Under the pieces are notes generated by a model. That model saw only the letters and a program-made list of their open reading frames with translations. It was not told the origin of the DNA and made no database searches. A program made the translations under genes and the position numbers. From NCBI GenBank assembly GCA_963735085.1, contig CAVTJP010000013.1, forward strand, positions 1-64,000: a stretch of 64,000 nucleotides of DNA. Reading direction: 5' to 3'. Positions 52,611-62,332 of this stretch are shown one piece after another (positions within the stretch are counted from its first letter, which is position 1; every line of letters starts with the position of its first letter). The stretch is from DATJGR01 sp963735085. Its GTDB lineage: Bacteria; Pseudomonadota; Gammaproteobacteria; Pseudomonadales; Azotimanducaceae.

Positions 52611-53468
52611 ATGAATACTCGAACACTCATTCTCATCGCACTCGCCGGCACCCTCGCCGCCTGTGTGAGCGTTCCTGAACACAACAGCGCGTTGAATCAG
52701 GCACGCGACCGTTTCAACACGGCGCAGAACGATCGACAGGTTGCAACGCTGGCGCCAGCGGAGCTCAAACAAGCCGGTGATTCTCTGGCTTTGGCCGAAC
52801 AGGCTGCGATCGATCACGCACCCACCAGCACAATCAACCACCTCGCGTACATCGCGGCGCAGCGCGTGACGATCGCGCAGGAAACTGCGTCCAGCAAGGC
52901 ATCACAGACCATCACTGCAAACGCGGCAGCAGAACGCGACAGGATGTTGCTCGCAATGCGAACGCATGAAGCAGATCATACTCAACAGCAGCTTGCCGCG
53001 GCCGACGCAGCCGCGATCGACGCAAAGGCGCGCTCCGACGCAAAAGTCAGCGATCTGGAAGCGCAGTTGAAGGATCTCGATGCGAAAAAGACCAATCGCG
53101 GCATGATCGTGACGCTCGGCGACGTGTTGTTCGACACCGGCAAGTCGCAGCTGAAGGCGGCTTCAACGAACAACTTGACCAAGCTCGCCACGTTCTTCAA
53201 AGAAAATCCGGAGCGAACCGCAGCCATCGAGGGTTACACGGATGACGTCGGCAGCGCCAGCTCCAACTACGATCTGTCGCAGCGACGCGCCAGGTCCGTG
53301 ATGGCAGCGCTGATCAGTCTAGGCGTGCCCGCAGATCGGCTGAGCACGATGGCACACGGCGAGGAGATGCCCGCGGCAGACAACGCAACCGCTGCCGGAC
53401 GTCAGATGAACCGTCGTGTCGAAATCGTGTTTGCGCCCATAAAAAGTACCGATGTTTCGATGCAGTAG
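52611..53468 (+). CDS. OmpA-family lipoprotein with DUF4398-like coiled coil
   Basis: The 285-residue protein has a lipoprotein signal (LAGTLAACVSVPE, lipid Cys about 18), a DUF4398-like helical region (about 25-160) and a C-terminal OmpA domain (about 165-280: VTLGDVLFDTGKSQLKAAS, IEGYTDDVGSASSNYDLSQR, MNRRVEIVFAP) that binds peptidoglycan. It would tether the outer membrane to the cell wall. It follows the DUF4398 lipoprotein by 40 bp and was probably made by duplication of that region plus an OmpA domain. Confidence 0.9.
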   Translation: MNTRTLILIALAGTLAACVSVPEHNSALNQARDRFNTAQNDRQVATLAPAELKQAGDSLALAEQAAIDHAPTSTINHLAYIAAQRVTIAQETASSKASQTITANAAAERDRMLLAMRTHEADHTQQQLAAADAAAIDAKARSDAKVSDLEAQLKDLDAKKTNRGMIVTLGDVLFDTGKSQLKAASTNNLTKLATFFKENPERTAAIEGYTDDVGSASSNYDLSQRRARSVMAALISLGVPADRLSTMAHGEEMPAADNATAAGRQMNRRVEIVFAPIKSTDVSMQ

Positions 53469-53505
53469 AACGTTTGCGGCGTCGCGTTGTATCTTGAGGT
53501 AATTC

Positions 53506-53889
53506 ATGTACTACATCGTTGAGACCGAGAAGTCGTTTGACCAGGCGGCGGCGGACCTGGAAGCAGCAGTAAAGGACCGAGGCTTCGGCGTGTTGCATGT
53601 TCACGACCTGGGGGCCACGCTCCGCAGCAAAGGCATTCCTTTTGAAGAGGAGTGCAAGATTTTCGAAGTCTGCAATCCAGGGCAGGCGGCAAAAGTGTTA
53701 TCAACCGACATGCGCCTGAATATGGCGTTGCCGTGTCGCATCTCGGTATTTTCGGAGAATGGCACGACGAAGATTGGCCTTATCAGGCCAGTACAAATGC
53801 TCTCCGCACTATCCCAGGATCCCGGGCTACTTCAAGTGGCCAATGAGGTTGAAGAAAAGACCATCCAAATGGTTGATGCGACAAAATGA
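53506..53889 (+). CDS. DUF302 family protein
   Basis: The 127-residue protein has the DUF302 pattern: YYIVETEKSFDQAAADLEAA, KDRGFGVLHVHDLGATLRSKG, CKIFEVCNPGQAAKVLS and LPCRISVFSENGTTKIGL. It is a soluble protein without signal peptide; family members are widespread and of unknown function, some in stress or metal contexts. It follows the OmpA lipoprotein by 37 bp on the same strand and may share its transcript. Confidence 0.85.
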   Translation: MYYIVETEKSFDQAAADLEAAVKDRGFGVLHVHDLGATLRSKGIPFEEECKIFEVCNPGQAAKVLSTDMRLNMALPCRISVFSENGTTKIGLIRPVQMLSALSQDPGLLQVANEVEEKTIQMVDATK

Positions 53890-54051
53890 ATGGACGTACC
53901 TATCGCCGCAATGAGGCGGTTGCTGCAGCAGCTGATCGACGTTGGGCTACCGACATCTCGCAACCCCGCACCAGGTGATACTCTGGTCATCAGTGGGCGA
54001 AATCCTCGAAATCGATAGGATGGATACGCGCCAGCATTAGCGGAGCACACC

Positions 54052-54417
54052 ATGCAAATACAGATCAATACGGACCACAATCTGAAGGTTCATGAGACAG
54101 AAGCGGCGCAACTTCGTCGGATTGTGGACGATGCCCTCGGTCGATTCGAAGCGCACGTCACGCGAGTGGAGATGCACCTGAGTGACGAGAACTCCACTAA
54201 GCGCGGCCAGGATGACAAGCGCTGCTTGTTGGAAGCGCGTCTCGAGGGTCGCAAGCCGCAGGCTGTGAGCCAGCTAGCAGGCTCGGTGATCTTGGCCGTG
54301 GAAGGCGCCGCTGAAAAGTTGGCCAGATCGATTGAAAGTGATGTCGGGCGCAGGGCGGACATCAGAAGGCACCAGACGGACGTGGTTCCAGGCGAGCGCG
54401 AAGTCAAGAACGAATGA
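54052..54417 (+). CDS. Ribosome hibernation/HPF-RaiA-like protein
   Basis: The 121-residue protein has the fold of HPF/RaiA (beta-alpha-beta-beta-beta-alpha): MQIQINTDHNLKVHETEA, DALGRFEAHVTRVEMHLSD, CLLEARLEGRKPQAVS and AAEKLARSIESDVGRR. These proteins bind in the 30S channel and put ribosomes into an inactive state under stress. The N-terminal variant is shorter than standard YfiA and belongs to a group of uncharacterised paralogues. The ATG at 54052 fits; it follows the DUF302 gene by 162 bp. Confidence 0.75.
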   Translation: MQIQINTDHNLKVHETEAAQLRRIVDDALGRFEAHVTRVEMHLSDENSTKRGQDDKRCLLEARLEGRKPQAVSQLAGSVILAVEGAAEKLARSIESDVGRRADIRRHQTDVVPGEREVKNE

Positions 54418-54540
54418 CGGGGTACGGGCAAGTTAGATGCAGTGGGCTGGTGAGCTTCAAGGCGGCACCGAGTTCGCACTGAAACGTCTCGCGCTGGGCG
54501 ATGGCGCCGGCCGAAAACGCGGCGGATCGTAGCCGGCTGA

Positions 54541-56424
54541 TCAGGTAATCACACCCATCCGCTTCGAGATCGCTTCGGCTTCATCCAGCCATGTGCTGAT
54601 ACTCGCTTCGATTCCGCGACGCCAGAAATTCGGGTCGCGTGGATCGAGCCCGAACGGCGCCATCAACTCGATCGCACTCTGACTGCCGCCGGCACGCAAC
54701 AGATTCAGATACATGGGTTCGAACGATTCGCCGAATTCACCGCGCCGCGCGAACAACGACTGCGTGAACAACTCGCCAAACGCATACGCATACACGTAGA
54801 ACGGCCGCAGGAAATGGCTGACGTAGCACCACAGGTTGTCGACGTGCTCGTATGTGAACAACTCGCCCGGCTTGCCGTAGAAGGCATGCGTGACGTCCAT
54901 CCATGCGGCTGAATATTCTTCGACCGTGAGTTTGCCGGTGCGCCGCGCTTCGTGTGCCCGCCGTTCGAAATTCGAAAACGAGATCTGCCGTACCACCGTG
55001 TTCACGTGGTCGGCCGACTTTTCCATCAGAAGTGCCAACTTCTGCTCGTCGGATTGCGTGCGTTCGAGCAGGTAACGGAACGTCGTCATCTCGCCGAAAA
55101 TCGAAGCCGTCTCCGCATACGCCATCGGCGCGCGGAACATCAGCGCGCCCTGCGCTTGCGCCGCCAGCATGCCGTGCACACCGTGCCCGGCTTCATGCGC
55201 GACGGTCATGATGTCGCGCGGCGACCCGAGGTAGTTCAAAAAGTTGTACGCACGGGGTTCGCCGTTCGGCAGCAACACCGCATAGTTGAATGCACCGCCG
55301 GTTTTTCCCGCATAAGGGGGTGCATCGACCCACTTGCGGTCGAGCATGCGGCGCACGAGATCGCGCAAGGTCGGGCTGAACGACTCGTATGCAGCCAACA
55401 CCGTCTCGACGCATTCGCTCCACGGCACGACGCGACTCGACGCCTGCGGCATCGGCGCGTTGCGATCCGACCACTTCAACGTTGTCTTACCGAGGTGCGC
55501 CGCCAGCAACCGGTAGTAGCGTTGGCCCTGCACTGCGCCGTATTCCGCGACGGCCTGATGCAACGCTTCGACTGTTTCATCGTCGACCCGATTGCCGATG
55601 TTGGTCGCACTCATCGGATTCGCGTAACCGCGCTCGCGATCTTCGACGTACTTCGCGCCGAGCACGACGTTCAACGTACGCGCCATCAAACGGTCGAAGC
55701 GCTTCGTCGTGAGTCCCGTGCTGAATGCCGCGAGCGCACCGGCGCGGCGATCGGCATCCCGATCGTTGGACACCACGTGGAGGATCTCGGGCATCGTCAA
55801 TTCGCGCCCGTCGAAGCCGAAACGCAATTCGGTTTCCATTTCGTCGACGTAATCCGACCACTCGGAAGGCCCAAACGGCGAACGCAGCGTCAGCGCGCGC
55901 TCAACGTCCTCCGCGAGCAGGAAGCGCCGGTTCGCGCGGATGTAGTCGAGCAGTGATCTGTGGCGCGCAGCGATTGCATCGCGCTTCAGGATGTCGCTGT
56001 ACGCGGCATCATCGATCGCAACCAATTCGTGTTCGAAGAACGTCAGGTGGTCTGCGCTCGCTCGGCTCCACGCCTCCTGTACGGTGCCGAGGCGCTGCTG
56101 GATCTGCTGATTGGTTGCGTCGGTGCTGCGTCGCAGGAACAGGTAGACGAACAGCTGATCGGCCAGTCGCGTCATCTCGGCCTGCGCTTCGAGCGCGGCG
56201 CCGAGGGTGTCGGCGAGCTTGCCGGCGTGTGCTGCGTGGAATTGCTTGGCCATCGCGACCAGACGTTCGAGGTCTGCGTCGAGTTTGGGATCGTCGACGT
56301 CGCTGTAGAGGTCGCCGAGATCCCAATGTACGGATTCGGCGCCGGTTGCTTGTTGATCTGGCACGGTCTTGCAGGTCCTCGGTTGGCCGGAACGAGGCGC
56401 TATTTTATCCGGCGTATCGGCCAT
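54541..56424 (-). CDS. M3-family metallopeptidase (oligoendopeptidase F-like)
   Basis: The 627-residue protein is a zinc metallopeptidase of family M3B with the HExxH motif in VAHEAGHGVHG (about residue 410) and downstream acidic ligand in the FGEMTTFRYLLE region. It shows typical oligoendopeptidase parts: WSRASADHLTFFEHEL, FNYAVLLPNGEPRAYNFLN and YAYAFGELFTQSLFARRG. It cleaves short peptides in the cytoplasm; no signal peptide is seen, and the N-terminal 30 residues may be disordered. The start at ATG 56424 is the first in frame. It is convergent with the HPF gene. Confidence 0.9.
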   Translation of the reverse strand: MADTPDKIAPRSGQPRTCKTVPDQQATGAESVHWDLGDLYSDVDDPKLDADLERLVAMAKQFHAAHAGKLADTLGAALEAQAEMTRLADQLFVYLFLRRSTDATNQQIQQRLGTVQEAWSRASADHLTFFEHELVAIDDAAYSDILKRDAIAARHRSLLDYIRANRRFLLAEDVERALTLRSPFGPSEWSDYVDEMETELRFGFDGRELTMPEILHVVSNDRDADRRAGALAAFSTGLTTKRFDRLMARTLNVVLGAKYVEDRERGYANPMSATNIGNRVDDETVEALHQAVAEYGAVQGQRYYRLLAAHLGKTTLKWSDRNAPMPQASSRVVPWSECVETVLAAYESFSPTLRDLVRRMLDRKWVDAPPYAGKTGGAFNYAVLLPNGEPRAYNFLNYLGSPRDIMTVAHEAGHGVHGMLAAQAQGALMFRAPMAYAETASIFGEMTTFRYLLERTQSDEQKLALLMEKSADHVNTVVRQISFSNFERRAHEARRTGKLTVEEYSAAWMDVTHAFYGKPGELFTYEHVDNLWCYVSHFLRPFYVYAYAFGELFTQSLFARRGEFGESFEPMYLNLLRAGGSQSAIELMAPFGLDPRDPNFWRRGIEASISTWLDEAEAISKRMGVIT

Positions 56425-56451
56425 CGGTTAACTTTCGAGCCGCGTTGCCGT

Positions 56452-57606
56452 TCAGGCTCGCTCGAGTGATGCGTACATCGCGCGCAACAAGGTGTGCGCG
56501 CGGTCGTCACCGACTGTTCCTTCACCCATTCGGTTCATGATGTAAGCCAGCGTAAATCCGGCGTCGACGTCGTTGACCACGAGCGAGCCGCCCCAGCCTC
56601 CCCAGTAACAGACCCGCGCATTCGGGCTGATCGGATTGCGTGGCGAATTCAGTCCGTAGCCCACGCCAAACGTAACACCGATGCCGAGCACCAGATCCCG
56701 GCCAGCGGCCTGCACGTCGAAAATGCGATCGATGGTTTGCTGCGAAAGCAGATCGACGCCCCGCAACGATCCGCCATGGGACACCGCGGCTTGGGCCAGC
56801 GCGACTCCGCGAGCATTGCCGTGTCCGCCGGCCGCCGGAATTTCGGCCCTGCGCCACGGGATCTCCCACGACTGCTCGGCCATCAATCGCGGGTTCGATG
56901 CGCGGTACGCAATGGAATCGCGGTCGGGCCGACTGACGCCGTCACCGCTGCCGAACTGAAGCGGCGGCGCGGGGAGAACCAGCGCAACGCGGTGGTCGTG
57001 TTCCGCCGCGAGCCCGATGTGGAAGTCGGCGCCCATCGGACGCGCGATTTCCTCCGCGAAGAACCGGCCGACCGAGCGGCCATCGACGCGACGCACGACT
57101 TCGCCAACGAGATTACCCTGGCTGATGCCGTGGTAGCCGGATTTCCAGCCGGGCTCCCACCAGGTCGACTGTTCAGCGAGCAGGTTGGTGACCTTCTGCC
57201 AGTCGTACAGATCAACGCCGTCGATCCGTTGATCCCATCCCGGCAGCCCGGCGGTATGCGAAAGCAGATGACGCACCAACACATTGCGCTTGCCGTTCTG
57301 GCCGAACTCCGGCCAGTACGTCTCGACGGGCGCATCGACATCCACCAGACCTCGGCTGGCGAGCACGAGCAGCGAAAGACAGCTCATCGTCTTGGTGGTC
57401 GAAAATACGTTTGTGATGGTGTCGTGTTGCCACGGTACGGTGCGCGCGCGATCCTGATGACCGCCCCAGAGGTCGACGACCAACTCGTCACCCATGACCA
57501 CTGCAACCGACGCACCGACATCGCCGTTCTCGACGAAATTGGCCGCGAAGGCGTCTTTGACTGCTGCGAGCCGATCGGCGCACGTTCCGTCGATATCGAT
57601 GTTCAT
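56452..57606 (-). CDS. Serine hydrolase of the beta-lactamase / EstB type
   Basis: The 384-residue protein has the class C beta-lactamase-like fold with the catalytic SxxK in VFSTTKTMSCLSLL (about residue 68). Further family motifs include HLLSHTAGLPGW, YHGISQGNLVGEVVRRVDG and GWGGSLVVNDVDAGFTLAY. Such enzymes are esterases or acyltransferases (EstB group) that act on small esters, and rarely lactamases. No signal peptide, so it is cytoplasmic. It is 28 bp ahead of the M3 peptidase gene on the same strand. An ester or lactone made by BVMO would fit as substrate, but this is conjecture. Confidence 0.85.
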   Translation of the reverse strand: MNIDIDGTCADRLAAVKDAFAANFVENGDVGASVAVVMGDELVVDLWGGHQDRARTVPWQHDTITNVFSTTKTMSCLSLLVLASRGLVDVDAPVETYWPEFGQNGKRNVLVRHLLSHTAGLPGWDQRIDGVDLYDWQKVTNLLAEQSTWWEPGWKSGYHGISQGNLVGEVVRRVDGRSVGRFFAEEIARPMGADFHIGLAAEHDHRVALVLPAPPLQFGSGDGVSRPDRDSIAYRASNPRLMAEQSWEIPWRRAEIPAAGGHGNARGVALAQAAVSHGGSLRGVDLLSQQTIDRIFDVQAAGRDLVLGIGVTFGVGYGLNSPRNPISPNARVCYWGGWGGSLVVNDVDAGFTLAYIMNRMGEGTVGDDRAHTLLRAMYASLERA

Positions 57607-57649
57607 GGGATTTCCTTTAGTAGTGTCTAGTCGTGTCGACCCGCAACTT

Positions 57650-58600
57650 TCAGACCAGCGTCGCGCCCTTACGCGGCACCGCGCTCTTGAAGCCGCGCGG
57701 TTTCACGATCAGCACGTCGCAGGCCACGTCGTCGATCACCGCTTCGGCGGTGTTGCCGATGTGGCCGTGAGACAGTCCGCTGCGCGACACCGCACCCATC
57801 ACCAGCAGATCCGGCTTCAGCTCATTTACCGTCGCACGAATCGCCTCCTCCGGCACACCGGTGCGCACCACCTCGTTGGCGGCGGCGACGTGAAAGCGCC
57901 TGGCGAGCCGGTCCACCGCATCGGTAACCACATCGTCAGCCACCACCACCGCGCGCGCATTCGCCATGCGCGCCAGCAGTTTCGGCGCACTGACTCCGCC
58001 GGTGTCCTGTACGTGCACGAGCATGACGCGGCCGCCGATTTGTTCCTTCACGGCGGACGCCGCGCGCAGCAGCTTGTTGTCGAGGCCCGATGGTTTGGCG
58101 TGCGCATGACTCGGATCGACCGCAGCCAATATCAACGGCCGTGCGGCCAGAGGCTCCCGTTTGACGAACCACACCGGGCATGGGCATTCGCGAATCAGCT
58201 CCCAATCCGAATTCGCCAGGAACCAGCGCGCCACCCGCGAATGGCGATGTGACTCGGCCACCACCAGGTCCGGCTTGTTGGCGCGTACCCAGCGGACGAT
58301 CGCGTGCGCCGGCGGAAAATCCCACACCACTTCGCAACGCACACTGAGCCCAGCCCTGCGCAGCGGCTTGGCAAGCGCGAGGAGTTCCGCGCGCCGCGCC
58401 TTTGCGATGTCGCGCAAAATCGAATCAGGATCGAGCGGCATCGCCTCGGGAATCACCAGCGGCCGCGCGAAGGCATGAAACAACGTCAGGCGCGCACCCG
58501 TGTGCTTGGCAATGCGCGCTGCTTTGCGCAACGCGACCTGTTTACGCGCAGAAGGTTCGCGTAGCGCAACGACGATCGATTGCCAGTTAGTGGCGGTCAC
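57650..58600 (-). CDS. Universal stress protein with two UspA domains
   Basis: The 316-residue protein has two UspA domains (about 1-150 and 155-305). The second contains the ATP-binding type motif DLLVMGAVSRSGLSHGHIGN followed by TAEAVIDDVACDVLIVKP, as in UspE. The first domain has a degenerate copy (DLVVAESHRHSRVARWFLAN). Such proteins help survival in starvation and oxidative stress. It lies 27 bp after the stop of the LLM oxidoreductase gene on the same strand; the serine hydrolase gene follows 43 bp beyond its stop. Confidence 0.9.
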   Translation of the reverse strand: MTATNWQSIVVALREPSARKQVALRKAARIAKHTGARLTLFHAFARPLVIPEAMPLDPDSILRDIAKARRAELLALAKPLRRAGLSVRCEVVWDFPPAHAIVRWVRANKPDLVVAESHRHSRVARWFLANSDWELIRECPCPVWFVKREPLAARPLILAAVDPSHAHAKPSGLDNKLLRAASAVKEQIGGRVMLVHVQDTGGVSAPKLLARMANARAVVVADDVVTDAVDRLARRFHVAAANEVVRTGVPEEAIRATVNELKPDLLVMGAVSRSGLSHGHIGNTAEAVIDDVACDVLIVKPRGFKSAVPRKGATLV

Positions 58601-58627
58601 GCAGAACTCTCCTTGTCGTCAGTCATG

Positions 58628-59494
58628 TCAGTCCGCGTAGCGCGCGAGCGTATCACGCCACTTCAGCACGTCGTCAGGACTCGCGATCGCGCCGCCCGCG
58701 CCCGCCATCGGTGTTACCGGTACCAGCACGCGGCTGACGCCGAGTGCGGCGAGTCTGGGGATCTCATCAAGGCTCGCCGGTACGCTCAACGTGATTTCCA
58801 GCGCATGTGGATCGCGTTCGCAATCCGTCGCCGTACGTCGCGCCAGATTGATCAGCGCCTCGGGTGTGCCGCGCGCTGGGAAGAACCCATCACCAAGTCG
58901 ACCCGCGCGCCGCGCCGCGGCTGTCGAATGACCACCGATAATCACAGGCACCGTGCCGTTGACCGGCTGCGGGCGGCAATACGCGCCATCGAAATTCACC
59001 GTCTCACCGTGAAAGCTCGGGCGTTCCTGCTGCCACAGCGCGCGCAGCACGCGCACGTATTCGTCGGTGCGCTCGCCGCGTTCGTCGAACGACGCACCGA
59101 GCACGTCGAACTCTTCCTTCAGCCAGCCAACGCCGATGCCGAGCAGCATGCGCCCGCTCGAGAGGTGATCGAGCGTCGCGACCTGTTTCGCAATCACGAC
59201 GGGGTTGTGCTGCGGCAGGATCAGAATGCCGGTGGCGAGCTTGATGCGTCTGGTCGCCGCGGCAACGTACGCAAGCCAGATCAGCGGGTCCGGCAAGGAC
59301 AGCGCTTCGGCGCCGCCGGCCATCCGGCCGTCGGCCGAATACGGATAGGCGGACGCATAGCCGGCCGGCACGACGGTGTGCTCTACCGTCCAGGCTGATT
59401 CGAAGCCGGCCGCTTCGGCAGCCTGGACGAGTTCGACCGCCTTGGCCGGATCGACGTAGCGGCCCGTGTTGCAATAGCGCAGTCCGAACTTCAT
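58628..59494 (-). CDS. LLM class F420/FMN-dependent oxidoreductase
   Basis: The 288-residue protein is a luciferase-like monooxygenase of the short F420-type: FGLRYCNTGRYVDPAKAVEL, AAGFESAWTVEHTVVPAGYA, TGILILPQHNPVVIAKQVAT and GVGWLKEEFDVLGASF. It probably reduces or oxidises a ketone or alkene with F420 or FMN. I prefer the second of two adjacent ATGs (59494). It is in one series with the BVMO gene (71 bp upstream stop) and patatin gene, all on the minus strand. Confidence 0.85.
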   Translation of the reverse strand: MKFGLRYCNTGRYVDPAKAVELVQAAEAAGFESAWTVEHTVVPAGYASAYPYSADGRMAGGAEALSLPDPLIWLAYVAAATRRIKLATGILILPQHNPVVIAKQVATLDHLSSGRMLLGIGVGWLKEEFDVLGASFDERGERTDEYVRVLRALWQQERPSFHGETVNFDGAYCRPQPVNGTVPVIIGGHSTAAARRAGRLGDGFFPARGTPEALINLARRTATDCERDPHALEITLSVPASLDEIPRLAALGVSRVLVPVTPMAGAGGAIASPDDVLKWRDTLARYAD

Positions 59495-59565
59495 CACACC
59501 TCCTCAACAACAGAAAACGCGCGTCTGGAGCGTCCGCACTGACGGCTACGTGTATCGCGCCCCGA

Positions 59566-61260
59566 TCATGACCGTGTCGGCACCGCACTCGACGCCGGTC
59601 TCATCGCACGCGCCTCGTTCGAACCGGCGCGTCGAAACTCCACGCCGGTATAGCCATGCTGTGCGATGTCGGTAATCGTCGCGCGAAACTTCGGCGAGCC
59701 GCCGTTGTAGACGAAGTAGCGGATGCGGCCGTGCTCGTGGCCGTCGACGTTCGAGTTGTAGCCGGTGAACCAGCCTTTGGCTTTGCGCATCAGCATCGTC
59801 TGATACATCTGCGCGACGTGATCGCTCCACTGTTGCTCCGCTTCGTGCGTCGCCTCCATGCGCGCGTAGCCGTGCTCGCGTGCGTAGGCGAGCAATCCTG
59901 TCACCCAGTCGACGCCCACTTCGATGCCGCGCGGATAGTTCGTCGACGCCGAGGCGCTCTGTGGCCCGGCCACGGTAATCAGATTTGGAAAGCCATGGAT
60001 CTGCATGCCGAGGTACGTGATCGGCCCGTCGCGCCATTTTTCGCGCAGCTTCTCGCCGGCAACACCCGTGATGTCGATGCGGTCGTAGGCACCGGTGATC
60101 GCGTCGAAGCCGGTCGCGTAAACGATGAGGTCGAAGGCGTAGTCGCGTGCGGCCGTCCGAATGCCGGTCGGCGTGATGCGCTCGATGGGTGTCTCCGCGA
60201 TATCGACCAGATGCACGTGCGGCTTGTTGTACGTCTCGTAGTAGTTCGTCTCGAGCGGCACGCGCTGCACGCCGAAGCCGTGGTCCTTCGGAATCAGCTT
60301 CTCGGCAACAACCGGATCTTTCACGCGTTGCCGGATACGGTTCGCGATGTACTCGGATAATTCAGCGTTGGCCTGCTCGTCGGTGAAGATCTCGCGAAAG
60401 TTCGCGAGCCAGATGCCGAAGCCCGGCTCCGCGTACAGCTTGTCCCACAACGCGAGCCGCTCTTCGCGCGACACTTCATAGAAGCCGCGGCGGTCGGGTT
60501 CGTGGATGAACGCACCCGGCGTACGCAGCAACGTCTCGAAGATCTCGTCGTAATGCGCGCGGATGTCGGCCATCTCGGCGTCGGAGATCGGGCCGTTGTT
60601 GAGCGGCGCGCACCAGTTCGGCCGCCGCTGGAACACAGTCAAATCGCCGACCATGTCGGACAGCGCCGCGATCACCTGCACGCCGGTCGCGCCGGTGCCG
60701 ATCACCGCAACGCGCTTGCCGGCCAGCTCCACCGGCTCCTGCGGCCAGTAATAGGTGTGGAACGACGGCCCTTCGAAGGTTTCCATACCAGGGATGCGCG
60801 GCGGCGTCGCCGCCGACAGCAGTCCGAGCGCGGTAACGAGGAAGCGGCAGCTCAATTCGCGGCCGTTCTGCAGCCGCACGCGCCATAGGTCGTGCGCCTC
60901 GTCGAACGTCGCGGCACTGACGACACAGTTGAACTGCATGTATCTGCGCAGATCGAACTTGTCGGCGACATAGTTCAGGTAACGCAGATTCTCCGGCTGG
61001 CCCGAGAAACGCTCCTTCCAGTGCCACTCGTTCAAGAGCGCCTTCGAGAACGAAAAGCCGTACGTATAGCTCTCCGAATCGAACCGGCAGCCGGGGTAGC
61101 GGTTGTGGTACCACGTGCCGCCGAGATCGGCCGCACCCTCGAGCAGCGTGACGTTCACGCCGAGCTCGACCAGGCGGTACAGCTGATAGATGCCGGCGAC
61201 GCCGGCGCCAATGACGATCACGTCGTGTTGCGGGTCGTTCGCGCGCTTCGGTTGGTTCAT
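59566..61260 (-). CDS. Baeyer-Villiger flavin monooxygenase (second copy)
   Basis: The 564-residue protein has FAD motif VIVIGAGVAGIYQLYRLVEL (about residues 14-33), the BVMO fingerprint FEGPSFHTYYWPQEP (about 168-182) and NADPH motif GTGATGVQVI. It is only moderately similar to the BVMO at 35823-37427 and longer at the C-terminus, as in steroid/cyclopentadecanone-type enzymes. ATG 61260 is chosen because the conserved region begins soon after it, while the upstream frame is poor. It follows the patatin gene by 79 bp, so patatin, BVMO and LLM oxidoreductase may be one operon. Its likely role is ring expansion of a cyclic ketone to a lactone. Confidence 0.9.
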   Translation of the reverse strand: MNQPKRANDPQHDVIVIGAGVAGIYQLYRLVELGVNVTLLEGAADLGGTWYHNRYPGCRFDSESYTYGFSFSKALLNEWHWKERFSGQPENLRYLNYVADKFDLRRYMQFNCVVSAATFDEAHDLWRVRLQNGRELSCRFLVTALGLLSAATPPRIPGMETFEGPSFHTYYWPQEPVELAGKRVAVIGTGATGVQVIAALSDMVGDLTVFQRRPNWCAPLNNGPISDAEMADIRAHYDEIFETLLRTPGAFIHEPDRRGFYEVSREERLALWDKLYAEPGFGIWLANFREIFTDEQANAELSEYIANRIRQRVKDPVVAEKLIPKDHGFGVQRVPLETNYYETYNKPHVHLVDIAETPIERITPTGIRTAARDYAFDLIVYATGFDAITGAYDRIDITGVAGEKLREKWRDGPITYLGMQIHGFPNLITVAGPQSASASTNYPRGIEVGVDWVTGLLAYAREHGYARMEATHEAEQQWSDHVAQMYQTMLMRKAKGWFTGYNSNVDGHEHGRIRYFVYNGGSPKFRATITDIAQHGYTGVEFRRAGSNEARAMRPASSAVPTRS

Positions 61261-61339
61261 CAGCCGTGCCTCTTCGTGAATCGATTGCGTTGTTAGATCG
61301 CGCCCCTCGCTCGGGTCGTTGGTCACTGTCTCGCCTGGC

Positions 61340-62203
61340 CTAGGACCACACGGACCGAATCCGCACGGCCTCGGCGCGGCCCTGTTTGACGCCGGCATCC
61401 AGCGTTGCCGCCTGTCGCGACGCGTCCATCAAGTTCGGCCCGAACGCTTCGAGCGACGCGGCGTCCGGCGTGATCAGCTCGACGTGCGAACCGCCGCGGC
61501 GCAGTTGCGCAAGCTCCGGATCGATGCGCGCCGCCATGAACGCGGCCGCGCCCGCCGGAATCACCGCCACCGCGATCACCCGCTCGAAGCCTTCGGCGAG
61601 ATCGAAGTTCGTCGCCGAACGCATGCCGCCGTCGATACAGCGGCGGCCGTTGATCGTGATCGGTGGAAACAGGCCCGGTACCGAGCAGCTCGACGCGACG
61701 CCGCGTGCGAGCGACGTGCCGGTCGACTGATCGAGCACCATGAAGCGGCCATCGAGCGCGTCGACGGCGGTACACGAATACTGTGCCGGCCACGGCGTGT
61801 CGGCGACCGAAGCAAAGAATCCGATGCAGGCCTCCTCCGGGATCGTCGTCGCGTTCAGCGCGTAGGCGCCGATCTCTGCGCGCAACTCCAGCGCCTCGCC
61901 TTCGGTCTTCGGCATGCGCATCATGAATTCCATCAGCTTGGTCAGGTCGGGTGTCGGCATCGCGGTCGGCGTCGATCCCGGCTCGCTGCGCGCGCGCACC
62001 GATTCGGTCAGCCGCGTGCGCAGCTCGTCGGGCGCGCGGCCAGCCGCCAGCTCCGCGCCAACGAACGAACCGGCCGACGTGCCGACGATCTTGTCGGCGA
62101 GCCGGAGATCGATGCCCTCGTCAGCCAAGCCGGCCGCCAGACCGGTTTCCCACGCAATGCCGACTGCACCGCCGCCACCCAATACCAACGCTCGCTGTGC
62201 CAT
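61340..62203 (-). CDS. Patatin-like phospholipase/esterase
   Basis: The 287-residue protein has the patatin motifs: oxyanion loop GGGGAVGIAWE (about residues 8-18), the nucleophile elbow GTSAGSFVGAEL (about 41-52) and the catalytic Asp in IDGGMRSATNF. The catalytic dyad is thus Ser-Asp. Patatin proteins hydrolyse lipid acyl esters; in a BVMO operon it may open lactones or act on lipids. ATG 62203 is chosen because the family starts with RALVLGGGG. It is divergent from the acyl-CoA dehydrogenase-like gene, 253 bp apart. Confidence 0.9.
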   Translation of the reverse strand: MAQRALVLGGGGAVGIAWETGLAAGLADEGIDLRLADKIVGTSAGSFVGAELAAGRAPDELRTRLTESVRARSEPGSTPTAMPTPDLTKLMEFMMRMPKTEGEALELRAEIGAYALNATTIPEEACIGFFASVADTPWPAQYSCTAVDALDGRFMVLDQSTGTSLARGVASSCSVPGLFPPITINGRRCIDGGMRSATNFDLAEGFERVIAVAVIPAGAAAFMAARIDPELAQLRRGGSHVELITPDAASLEAFGPNLMDASRQAATLDAGVKQGRAEAVRIRSVWS

Positions 62204-62305
62204 GTGCTCGTCTCGCTGCAAATGGATGAGTCGAATGTTACCCCGCTTTTCGAAACGTAGGGCGCGCGGCTCGGCGCCGGACCCACCGCGGATCCTCTAT
62301 CGTAA

Positions 62306-62332
62306 AAATCGATTTGAAGGATATCGAAATCC
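62306..62332. promoter_or_regulatory. Two near-palindromes in the divergent promoter region
   Basis: The 10-bp palindrome AAATCGATTT (62306-62315) and the imperfect GGATATCGAAATCC (62319-62332) lie side by side between the divergent patatin (start 62203) and monooxygenase (start 62457) genes. They could be binding sites for a regulator of both; none is encoded next to them. Confidence 0.35.
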